Of a stretch of 39,444 nucleotides of DNA, positions 13,165 to 19,170 are shown piece after piece. Every line of letters starts with the position of its first letter. The stretch's first letter is position 1. The notes beneath the pieces were generated by a model. The model ran no database searches and had not been told where the DNA came from. It worked only from the letters and a program-made list of their open reading frames with translations. The translations under genes were made by a program, and so were the position numbers. The stretch is from a virus, in IMG/VR virus record IMGVR_UViG_3300031616_000016, positions 1 to 39,444 of that record, one strand, 5' to 3'.

Positions 13165-13395
13165 ATGACCTCGCTCGCTCGCTGGATGGAAGCGCAGAGC
13201 CGTTCCACGGCAGACGTCGCGGCAGCCATCGGCACATCACACGTCACGGTGTGGCGCTGGCTCACAGGAGCCCGCTCACCGGGGAGGCGTCTCGCGAACC
13301 GGATCGCGGCCCTCACCGATGGAGAGGTCCCCTCTTCGTCCTGGGACAAAAAACCGCGGGGAGCGGGGAGGAGGGGCCCGAGAAAGGCAGCGTAA
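13165..13395 (+). CDS. Cro-like HTH protein
   Basis: 76 residues from ATG 13165; a longer form from GTG 13117 is possible. MTSLARWMEAQSRSTADVAA, then AIGTSHVTVWRWLTGARSP, forms a clear helix-turn-helix of Cro/YdaS type, followed by a basic tail (KKPRGAGRRGPRK). Diverging from the repressor and first in the rightward operon, it is probably the lytic-switch protein that shuts off the repressor promoter. Confidence 0.7.
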   Translation: MTSLARWMEAQSRSTADVAAAIGTSHVTVWRWLTGARSPGRRLANRIAALTDGEVPSSSWDKKPRGAGRRGPRKAA

Positions 13396-13405
13396 GGGAC
13401 GACCG

Positions 13406-14083
13406 ATGAAGGGGCGCCCACGGAAGTGCGACGGCGAGGTTGACTGGGGTTTCGGGTACACGCGACTGCCAAACGAAGCCTTCTTGAGGGACGGGATCGC
13501 GGCGCTGTTCCGGCCCGAACTGCGCTTTCCTGCGCTCGAGATCCTGTGGCGGTGCGCGCACCAGCGCGAGGCCGGGGAGGTCTATTCGAAGAAGCTCGGG
13601 CGGACGGTTCGCCTCGATGCCGGGGAGTGCCTCTTCGGCCGGGACGCCTTCGCGAAGCAGCATGGGATCACCCGCAACGCGGCGCGCCACCTCGCCCTCC
13701 GCCTGGTCGCGCTCGGGTGGATCTCGGTCCGTTCGACGGAATCCAGTATTCCCAAGGTTTCGCCCGGTGGTCCGCCCGGTGCGCGCCCGGTGCGCGCCGG
13801 GTGCCCATCCGTGCTCAGGCTTGTAATGTGGAGGGAAATTCTCCTCACGCGGGCCGAGTCCGCCCGGTGCGCGCCCGAAAGCCGCCCGGTGCGCCGCCCC
13901 GAAGTAATAAGAGATCAACAACCAATCATGGGAGGCGCGCTCGAAAGCGAAGCTTCGGCTCAGGCCTCCCCCGACCAGCTCGCCCTGTGGCCGTGCGCCG
14001 TGGAGCCGCAGGCCAAGCCGGTCGTGACGAGCATCGACTGGCAGCGACGGGACTTCGCCGGGGACAAGGGGCGTCGCGGGTGA
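13406..14083 (+). CDS. O-like replication initiation protein
   Basis: 225 residues from ATG 13406. The N-terminal half matches phage replication proteins with a winged-helix domain: GYTRLPNEAF, LRFPALEILWRCAHQ, VRLDAGECLFGRDAFA and ITRNAARHLALRLVALGWIS. Such proteins bind origin iterons and load the helicase. The middle part (about residues 118-170) is Arg/Pro-rich because it is encoded by CGCCCGGT iterons, which suggests that the origin lies inside its own gene, as in lambda O. The C-terminus is short and no helicase or helicase loader follows, so host DnaB loading may be direct. It ends by GTGA overlap with the next gene. Confidence 0.65.
   Translation: MKGRPRKCDGEVDWGFGYTRLPNEAFLRDGIAALFRPELRFPALEILWRCAHQREAGEVYSKKLGRTVRLDAGECLFGRDAFAKQHGITRNAARHLALRLVALGWISVRSTESSIPKVSPGGPPGARPVRAGCPSVLRLVMWREILLTRAESARCAPESRPVRRPEVIRDQQPIMGGALESEASAQASPDQLALWPCAVEPQAKPVVTSIDWQRRDFAGDKGRRG
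13761..13935. other. ori: candidate replication origin (iterons plus A/T-rich stretch)
   Basis: CGCCCGGT occurs at 13761, 13773, 13784, 13861 and 13883, with a near copy around 13872. The first three are spaced 12 and 11 bp, one helical turn. A stretch unusually rich in A/T for this genome follows (about 13901-13930, GAAGTAATAAGAGATCAACA...). An imperfect inverted repeat GGAGGGAAATTCTCC lies between the two iteron groups. All of this lies inside the replication gene. Confidence 0.6.
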
Positions 14084-14733
14084 CCTGGGACGAGGCCGTC
14101 GCTGAGCAGGCCGCCAGACGGGAACACCTCGCCACTCTCGCTGACGAGGAGCTACTGGCCATCGTGGCGAAAGCCGGCGCGCCGCCCTCCGCCCCGCCGT
14201 TGCCCCCGGCTCCGGGGCTGAGCGAATTCCGCCTCGCTCAAGTCTCACCGCCCCCTAGCGAGACGTGCAGTGCCTTTCGCGTGGCCGAGACGGTCTCGCT
14301 CCCCGTTGATCTGCCGGCCCTGCTGCGCCGGCTCGAACAGGCCTACGTCGACGCGGCGCTACTGCACAGCCGCGACAACAAGGCGGCCGCCGCCGAGCTC
14401 CTCGGGCTGAATCGCACCACGCTCGTTGAGAAGCTACGCACCCGTGACAGGCGCGAATCAGCGGCGGAACGCGTCGCCGAGGATCCAGCTGATGCTCGGC
14501 TCACCACGCGCGACGTCTGTGATCGTCTCCGGGTCTCGAGGTGGACCGTGTGGAACTGGGTCCGCGCGGGCCGGCTTCCTTGGCCGGACAGACGTGGCCG
14601 GCAAGCGCGGTGGCGTCCCGAGGACATCGCCGCCGCGGAGGCGCAGGTCCTCATGTACCCGTACGTGCCGGGGCCGATCGCGGGAGCGGCGCTTCCACCG
14701 GCAACGGACATGGGAGCGGACCTGGGAACGTGA
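14080..14733 (+). CDS. two-HTH transcription regulator (Fis-type plus AlpA/MerR-type)
   Basis: 217 residues from GTG 14080, overlapping the previous stop. Residues about 85-120 (LEQAYVDAALLHSRDNKAAA, ELLGLNRTTLVEKLR) resemble the Fis/HTH_8 DNA-binding domain found at the end of NtrC-type regulators. Residues about 141-185 (LTTRDVCDRLRVSRWTVWNW, VRAGRLP...) form a second helix-turn-helix of excisionase/MerR type. I do not know this pairing as a named phage family. Last in the rightward early operon, it could control middle or late genes or assist origin function. Both are inference. Confidence 0.65.
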   Translation: MTWDEAVAEQAARREHLATLADEELLAIVAKAGAPPSAPPLPPAPGLSEFRLAQVSPPPSETCSAFRVAETVSLPVDLPALLRRLEQAYVDAALLHSRDNKAAAAELLGLNRTTLVEKLRTRDRRESAAERVAEDPADARLTTRDVCDRLRVSRWTVWNWVRAGRLPWPDRRGRQARWRPEDIAAAEAQVLMYPYVPGPIAGAALPPATDMGADLGT

Positions 14734-15051
14734 CGGGGTCAGTCCATCCGGGTGTAACGCCCTAGAATCGCCGCATTCGCCTGGAGGCGCACGCAGAGCC
14801 GCCCCGTCCCATCGCACGGCTTCGCCCCTGCGACGCCCACAGCACCCCGGAGGCGCTCGCGACGCGCCGCGTTTCGGCTGCGCCAGAGAAGCTGCGGAGC
14901 GGCCCATCGAGGAGAGCGGCCCGGCCCCACCCAACCCCCGCCCAGGGCACGTAACCGCCTCCTCACCTCAAGGCGTGTCACCCTTCAGGTCCGTCCCCCC
15001 CCATTCCTGCGGTCGAGGCTTACGTCCGAGGGGGCACCTACAATAGGGTCC
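14734..15051. other. intergenic region upstream of ku, with promoter
   Basis: 318 bp. The open frame on the minus strand (14739-14981) has no ribosome binding site and an Arg/Gly-rich translation, so I do not call it. Close to the ku start is TACAAT (15039-15044), a good -10 element, only seven bases from the ATG. No clear -35 or Shine-Dalgarno sequence is seen. Confidence 0.45.
15039..15044 (+). promoter_or_regulatory. -10 element of a probably leaderless ku transcript
   Basis: TACAAT ends seven bases before ATG 15052, which would place the transcription start at or within a base of the start codon. The bases AGGGTCC between them do not provide a spaced ribosome binding site. Leaderless transcripts are common in GC-rich bacteria and known for the lambda repressor. 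Confidence 0.5.
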
Positions 15052-15810
15052 ATGGCCAAGCGCACCGGCTCAGCCTCGATCCTCCTCGGTCTCACCCGTG
15101 TACCCGTCGCGGTCTTCCCAGGAGCCCAGGATCCGCCCCGGATCTCGTTCTCCACGCTCTGCAAGGAGCACGCTGCCAAGCCCTCTCAGGTCTACCGCTG
15201 CCCCGTCGACGAGAAGATCCTCGAGAAGGAAGAGCAGGCCAAAGGCTACGAGCTCGGGAAGAACCGATTTCTCATCGTCCCCGAGGACGAGCTCGCGGCC
15301 CTCGATACCGACCCGGAGATCCGGATCGACGCCGCGTTCCCTCTCATCGACGTGGATCCCCGGCTCTGGACCGGCCAGGTGCAATACCTCGCCGCGGACA
15401 TCGGCGACGGGCCGGTGACCGACATCGCTGGCGCGCGCGACTTCGCCCGCTTCGCCGCTCGTCTCGAGGAGCGCGGCCTCGTCGCGGTAGGTCGCTGGGC
15501 CTCGCGGGGCACCGATCGCCTGGTGGGGATCTACTCGCGCTCGGGAGACGACGGGAAGGCGCGGCTCGTGCTCCAGGGCATGCGCCGAGCGGCCGAAGTA
15601 CGGGACGTTCACGAAATTGCGGCGGCAGGAAACGCAGAGCCAGGCGGTGAGATTGACACCATCTTGAAGCGGCTCACGGTTTTGCATCTCGACACCGGAG
15701 CCTATCCAGACGAACGGTACGAGCTGACCGTGCAGCTCCTCCAGGCGAAGGCGGAGCAGGCCGCGGCCGAGCCGTCCCCGAAGAAGAAGCCCAAGCGCGC
15801 GGCCCGCTAA
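15052..15810 (+). CDS. ku: phage Ku protein (NHEJ DNA-end binding)
   Basis: 252 residues. Bacterial Ku dimers thread onto double-strand ends and recruit ligase LigD. Family features seen in order: the start RTGSASILLGLTRVPVAVFP (usual form WxGxISFGLVxVPV), a CKEHAAKPSQVYRCPVDEKI segment where the family has a Cys-containing stretch, KGYELGKNRFLIVPEDELAA (usual KGYEYxKGxYVxLxxEEL), the IDVDPRLWTGQVQYLA strand, the RFAARLEERGLVAVGRWASR helix-strand, and a final basic tail (KKKPKRAAR). The length is normal for bacterial Ku. No ligase or polymerase domain is encoded nearby, so it would need host LigD. Phage Ku is known from mycobacteriophages Omega and Corndog, where it aids genome circularisation. 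It heads a small operon. Confidence 0.88.
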   Translation: MAKRTGSASILLGLTRVPVAVFPGAQDPPRISFSTLCKEHAAKPSQVYRCPVDEKILEKEEQAKGYELGKNRFLIVPEDELAALDTDPEIRIDAAFPLIDVDPRLWTGQVQYLAADIGDGPVTDIAGARDFARFAARLEERGLVAVGRWASRGTDRLVGIYSRSGDDGKARLVLQGMRRAAEVRDVHEIAAAGNAEPGGEIDTILKRLTVLHLDTGAYPDERYELTVQLLQAKAEQAAAEPSPKKKPKRAAR

Positions 15811-16212
15811 ATGGCCCCCATCCGCTCAGTCGAGGTGATGGCCCTCGAGTGCGCGGGCTGCTCAGAAACCCATCTCCTCGCGCGGCGGGCGACCTACGAG
15901 GAGATCGAGCTCGCCGAGACGTGGATGGAGACGCACGGCCGCTGCGCCTTCCCGCGGCTCAGCATGGTTCTTCCGCGCACGCCGCGGCCGAGCAGCTCGG
16001 CGAGCGTTGAGGAGTTCCGGTGCACAGCCCAGGCGGCGCTCGTGAAGGCCGCGGCCGAGCTCGAGCTCCTCGCGGCCATGCTCGATCGCCGAGGTATCAC
16101 CGGAGCTGATATCGTGCGGGAGCAACGCGCGACGCTCCTCGGGCTCCTCACCACGCTGAGAGCGCGAGAGGCCCCGAGCTACCCGGAGGGGACAGCCAAT
16201 GCCGATCCTTGA
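15811..16212 (+). CDS. hypothetical protein downstream of ku
   Basis: 133 residues, starting at the base after the ku stop, so translation is likely coupled. The N-terminus has LECAGCSETHLL (C-x2-C) and HGRC later, possibly one zinc site. The C-terminal half is helical (AQAALVKAAAELELLAAMLD). I do not recognise a family. Tight linkage to ku suggests a related role, for instance an accessory of DNA-end handling, but nothing in the sequence proves it. Confidence 0.6.
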   Translation: MAPIRSVEVMALECAGCSETHLLARRATYEEIELAETWMETHGRCAFPRLSMVLPRTPRPSSSASVEEFRCTAQAALVKAAAELELLAAMLDRRGITGADIVREQRATLLGLLTTLRAREAPSYPEGTANADP

Positions 16213-16414
16213 GGGCACCGATCGCCGGCGCGCTTGCGTCTTCTGCGGCGAGCCGCCTGTTCTCCAGGCCGAGCTCGGCGGCGGCAGACGCGCCCCGTTG
16301 TGCGACCGCTGCGCCGCTCAGCTCGCGCGGAAGGAGTACTTCTACGGGAGCGATCGAACGCGTCCGATGTCAGCGGAGAGGCAACGCTATCTTGCGGGAC
16401 TTCGCGCGGAGTAG
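16199..16414 (+). CDS. small zinc-ribbon protein in ku operon
   Basis: 71 residues from ATG 16199, overlapping the previous gene by 14 bases. ACVFCGEPPV and LCDRCAAQLARKEYFYG form a two-pair C-x2-C...C-x2-C zinc ribbon, like ClpX-type or rubredoxin-like knuckles. No further domain. Probably a small DNA- or protein-binding accessory; family not recognised. Confidence 0.6.
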   Translation: MPILEGTDRRRACVFCGEPPVLQAELGGGRRAPLCDRCAAQLARKEYFYGSDRTRPMSAERQRYLAGLRAE

Positions 16415-16470
16415 CAGGATGCGCAGTGCGGGTAATGATTGCAGTTTGCACCCGTACAAAGGGGAACCGC

Positions 16471-16878
16471 ATGACCTTCGAGACGATCATCACAGAGACC
16501 GGGCGGCGCATCGCTGCGCTCGCCGGCCAGATGCTCACGCAGGATCTCACCGCGCGGCTCGTACCGGGGAAGGCTGCGGCCATCGTCGCAGGTACACCCG
16601 TGCCGGCCACGAAGCGAGCGAGGCACCGCCGGAAGCGGGGAGGGGCCGAGAACCTCTGGATCGCCGACAGCAAGGCGCGCCGCGTCCCCACCTTCGTCAT
16701 CCAGATGACCGGCGGCCTCGACACGAAGGCGAAGGTGGTGGAGCGCTTCGGTGAGGGCGCCCGCTTCGAGAAGGGGAAGCCGCCCCCGGCCGCTCTCACC
16801 GCCGCCGAGCGCAAGGCCCTGAAACACCCCGGGCCGGTCGCCGTGCCTGCCACCACGCAACGCCAGGCGGCGGCCTAA
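16471..16878 (+). CDS. basic hypothetical protein in ku operon
   Basis: 135 residues from ATG 16471, preceded by AAAGGGGAACCGC. An N-terminal helix (residues 1-30) is followed by a basic linker (TKRARHRRKRGG). A compact middle with WIADSKARRVPTFVIQMTGG, then KAKVVERFGEGARFEKGKPP, looks like a small folded domain, and the tail is Ala/Pro-rich. I cannot name the family. The basic charge and position suggest DNA contact. Confidence 0.55.
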   Translation: MTFETIITETGRRIAALAGQMLTQDLTARLVPGKAAAIVAGTPVPATKRARHRRKRGGAENLWIADSKARRVPTFVIQMTGGLDTKAKVVERFGEGARFEKGKPPPAALTAAERKALKHPGPVAVPATTQRQAAA

Positions 16879-17025
16879 ATGGCGGCCTCGGGGAAGCACC
16901 CGAAGCGAGGACGAAAGCCGGCCACGAAGACGGCGGCACACAAGCCGGGGATCGGGCGGAAGACGAGCCGGAAACCGAAGACGAAGCGGAGCGCGACGGC
17001 AACGGGCGCGACGCCGGCTGCCTGA
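16879..17025 (+). CDS. histone-like basic peptide with AT-hook core
   Basis: 48 residues from ATG 16879, the base after the previous stop. About a third of the residues are Lys or Arg, interspersed with Pro, Ala and Thr (MAASGKHPKRGRKPATKTAA...). KRGRKP is a canonical AT-hook core. The composition resembles histone-H1-like tails known from myxobacterial proteins. It probably coats or compacts DNA, consistent with the preceding Ku. It is very short, so confidence rests on coupling and composition. Confidence 0.5.
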   Translation: MAASGKHPKRGRKPATKTAAHKPGIGRKTSRKPKTKRSATATGATPAA

Positions 17026-17116
17026 TAGGGACTTCGAGCGGAACACGAGGGGCCGCAGCTTCGCGTTGTGGTCCTCCTTTCTTGCTACGATCGGGATTGC
17101 GTGATGGCCGATCGCA

Positions 17117-17560
17117 TCAAGAAGCCGGTGCGCGCTGCAGCCGCTCCACTTCCGCTCGCAGCCGCTCCACCTCGGCGCGGAGCCGGAAGGTTTCGGCTGC
17201 GTCCCCCTGGAGAACGATCGGCCCCGGCGGCTCCATCATCTTCTTGCGCACGATCGGGTCTAGCAGTTGCTCGCGCTCGCGTGACCATGCCTCGCGTTCC
17301 AGCGCGTAACGCTCCCGGAGTCGTTCATCCTCAGCGTGCATGTCGTCCCGTTGAGCTGCTGCGTTCGCTGCGCCGCGCGCGTTGGTCGCCGCCGCCAGTT
17401 CCGCTTCAGAGCGCTCCCTGGCGAGCCGCTCCACTTCGGCGATGAGCACGGGAATGGCCTTGAGTGCGATGAACGCGAAATCGTCGAGCGGGGCGGCGTT
17501 ACCGGCTGCGCCTTCCGCCAGCCTCTTCCACTCCTCGAGCTGCTTCGGGTTGAGCGCCAC
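17117..17560 (-). CDS. coiled-coil protein
   Basis: 147 residues from GTG 17560. A folded N-terminus (LNPKQLEEWKRLAEGAAGNA, ALKAIPVLIAEVERLAR) continues into a long coiled coil. Near the C-terminus a heptad-like segment RAEVERL occurs twice (RLRAEVERLRAEVERLQ). No membrane segment or metal motif. Last gene of a three-gene leftward cluster (RHH protein, 17602-17934, this gene) in the accessory block. A plus-strand ATG at 17104 is cut into by this gene, suggesting that the cluster was inserted here. Confidence 0.6.
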   Translation of the reverse strand: MALNPKQLEEWKRLAEGAAGNAAPLDDFAFIALKAIPVLIAEVERLARERSEAELAAATNARGAANAAAQRDDMHAEDERLRERYALEREAWSREREQLLDPIVRKKMMEPPGPIVLQGDAAETFRLRAEVERLRAEVERLQRAPAS

Positions 17561-17601
17561 GCCTTACCCCTTCTTCAGTGCGGCGCGTGATCGCGGCCGG
17601 C

Positions 17602-17934
17602 TCACGCGCTCCCGCGAGGATGGTCTTCATCAAGGATCGGCCCCGACCACTTCGCCACCATGGCCTCGTGACCGGCGCGGGCCTCCGCCTCGGTGGAGTA
17701 ACGGTCCTGATCGAGGCTCCCGGTACCGGCACCCTTCCCCGCGAAGACCCTGGTCTCGAAGATGAGCGGCGGGCCGGTGACGCTGGAAGAGGCGCCCATC
17801 CAGACGGTAGAGATCCACTTCCCGTCCGGTAGCGTCGTCTCGGCGACCCGCCGTGCGTCGATGTCCTCGAAGGCGCGCGCCCAGTCCATGAGCTCCATGG
17901 GCTGTCCGTCCCGGTCGTAGTAGAGGGGCCTCAC
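17602..17934 (-). CDS. conserved phage protein (MRPLYYDRDGQPM family)
   Basis: 110 residues from ATG 17934. The order LYYDRDGQPMELMDWARAFE, RRVAETTLPDGKWISTVWMG, PPLIFETRVF, RYSTEAEARAGHEAMVAKW is a well-known small phage and prophage protein, function unknown, predicted β-rich with a C-terminal helix. It follows the RHH gene with a four-base overlap. Confidence 0.75.
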   Translation of the reverse strand: MRPLYYDRDGQPMELMDWARAFEDIDARRVAETTLPDGKWISTVWMGASSSVTGPPLIFETRVFAGKGAGTGSLDQDRYSTEAEARAGHEAMVAKWSGPILDEDHPRGSA

Positions 17935-18152
17935 CGCTTCCCCGCGTTCTTCGTGAGCCAGGCGTCGAGCGCCTCACGCACGATCTGCCCTGCATCGGGG
18001 CGCGTGGCCCCCGCGTCGAGCGCTCGGTGCAACGCCTCGTGTTTGAGCGCTGCCGCCTGCTCGGGCGTGAACGACACCGTCACCTTCTGGTAGCCCTTGA
18101 ACGCTGCCGAGCGCTCCGGCCGCCGCAGTTCTGAGTTCTTTTGGGGCCTCAT
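17931..18152 (-). CDS. ribbon-helix-helix (CopG/Arc-like) regulator
   Basis: 73 residues from ATG 18152. A β-strand (YQKVTVSFTP) followed by helices EQAAALKHEALHRALDAG and DAGQIVREALDAWLTK is the ribbon-helix-helix arrangement. It heads the leftward cluster and faces a divergent gene across tandem CTAG operator-like repeats (18167-18250). It is therefore probably an autoregulator of both directions. It could be an antitoxin, but the partner gene does not look like a toxin. Confidence 0.65.
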   Translation of the reverse strand: MRPQKNSELRRPERSAAFKGYQKVTVSFTPEQAAALKHEALHRALDAGATRPDAGQIVREALDAWLTKNAGKR

Positions 18153-18164
18153 GCCCTCGCCTCC

Positions 18165-18258
18165 GGTTCGCTAGTCATCTAGCCGACTTGTAGCACGGGA
18201 CGGCCGCGTGAGCGAGTCCCTCTTGACTGTAGACGGCTAGTCGGCTAGTCTACTGGAC
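18165..18258 (+). promoter_or_regulatory. divergent promoter with tandem CTAG operators
   Basis: GCTAGTCATCTAGCC (about 18169-18183) and GGCTAGTCGGCTAGTC (about 18235-18250) are two groups of repeated CTAG half-sites, 8 or 9 bp apart, a spacing typical of RHH-protein operators. TTGACT and TAGTCT lie 17 bp apart and frame the second group, giving a credible rightward sigma70 promoter that binding would block. Confidence 0.65.
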
Positions 18259-18474
18259 ATGGTGACGACGAAGCAGGTTGCGAAGATGGTCCGCGGCATT
18301 CTGAAGGCCCTCAACATCAAGGCGAGCGTCCGGGCCGTCCACGGCTGCGGCGTAGATATCGAGGTCGCGGAGATGTCGAACCTCCGCGAGGCCATTCGCG
18401 CCGCCCGAAACGTCGAAGCGCACACCAAGATCCCCGTCACCGCCTTCGGCCCCGGTGGCGTGTGCTCCACCTAG
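18259..18474 (+). CDS. small protein expressed from the CTAG promoter
   Basis: 71 residues from ATG 18259. It has an N-terminal basic helix (TTKQVAKMVRGILKALNI), a β-strand part (SVRAVHGCGVDIEVAEM) and a helix (NLREAIRAARNVEAHTKIP). This α-β-β-α order could be a compact ferredoxin-like fold, but I do not recognise a family. It is divergent from the RHH regulator and probably repressed by it. Confidence 0.6.
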   Translation: MVTTKQVAKMVRGILKALNIKASVRAVHGCGVDIEVAEMSNLREAIRAARNVEAHTKIPVTAFGPGGVCST

Positions 18475-18491
18475 ATGCACCGGAGAACACC

Positions 18492-18750
18492 ATGACGACG
18501 CCCGCCCCCGACGATCTGGACCTCGCCCACCACCTCCTCCGCATGGGCCGAGCCTGCGCAGCCAACGAGCCGATGAGCCAAGAGGACCTCGCCACCACGA
18601 TCGCTCACGTGGTCGTGCCGCGAAGAGGCCGAGGAGGTTCACACCTTCGAGCTCATCGCACGGGCCTACGCCGCCGCGCTCTGCACCCTCGCCGAGGGCG
18701 GCAGCCCAGGACAAGCGAAGGCGGCGGCCTACCGGGCGGTGCTGCCATGA
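18492..18750 (+). pseudogene. small helical protein split by a +1 frameshift
   Basis: From ATG 18492 the first 43 codons read sensibly (DDLDLAHHLLRMGRACAANE, DLATTIAHVV). After about 18618 frame 0 turns into Arg/Gly filler. Skipping one base near 18618-18622 gives an equally sensible end: REEAEEVHTFELIARAYAAA, then AEGGSPGQAKAAAYRAVLP and a stop at 18748-18750. The repaired product is about 85 residues. No start codon supports the second part alone. A lost base in the sequence, a mutation or programmed slippage are all possible. Confidence 0.6.
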
Positions 18751-18798
18751 GAGGGAGGCGGCGCCAAGGGTTCTCGCACCTTCTCCCACATCCTTGAC

Positions 18799-19170
18799 TT
18801 GCATCCATCTTCGATGCGGTGGTGCTATCGCGGCGACTGGGATCGACCTCGCGTGTACTGCGCCGTCCCCGACTGCATCCGGCCTGCGGATGGACGCTAC
18901 TGCTGCTGCCATCGCAAGCGGCTCCAGCGTGGCCAGTCCCTGGGCGCTCCGCTCGACGTGGCGCACCTCTCTCCGCGCGGGCGCGTGCTCGAGGCGGCGA
19001 TCGCGCTCGTCGAGGCCGAGTCAGACGAGGACCACCAGCGCGCCTGGGTGCGGTTGCGGAAGGCGGCCCTCGCCTGGCTCCTCGGGGAAGCCGCGACCGT
19101 CCCCCACCTCGCGGCGCGCCTCGCGGCCCTCCGCTTCGGCGCCGAGAAGCACCGCGGGGCTCGGCGGTGA
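18799..19170 (+). CDS. Cys/His-cluster protein upstream of second recombinase
   Basis: 123 residues from TTG 18799, or 118 from ATG 18814. The N-terminal part has YCAVPDCIRPADGRYCCCHR, then KRLQRG, a C-x5-C...C-C-C-x-R or Cys/His cluster like the short zinc fingers in phage HNH or DNA-binding proteins. The C-terminal half is helical (RVLEAAIALVEAESDEDHQR). It overlaps the recombinase start (GTGA), so the two are co-expressed. A DNA-binding helper of the recombinase is a possibility. Confidence 0.6.
   Translation: MHPSSMRWCYRGDWDRPRVYCAVPDCIRPADGRYCCCHRKRLQRGQSLGAPLDVAHLSPRGRVLEAAIALVEAESDEDHQRAWVRLRKAALAWLLGEAATVPHLAARLAALRFGAEKHRGARR

Noticed and set aside
14739-14981. 80-codon open frame on the minus strand upstream of ku
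   Set aside because: No ribosome binding site, Arg/Gly-rich translation typical of GC-rich antisense frames, and no similarity I can name.
17602-18152. Toxin-antitoxin pair made of the RHH protein and its neighbour
   Set aside because: The neighbour belongs to a widespread phage family with no toxin motif, so RHH autoregulation without a toxin is the simpler reading.
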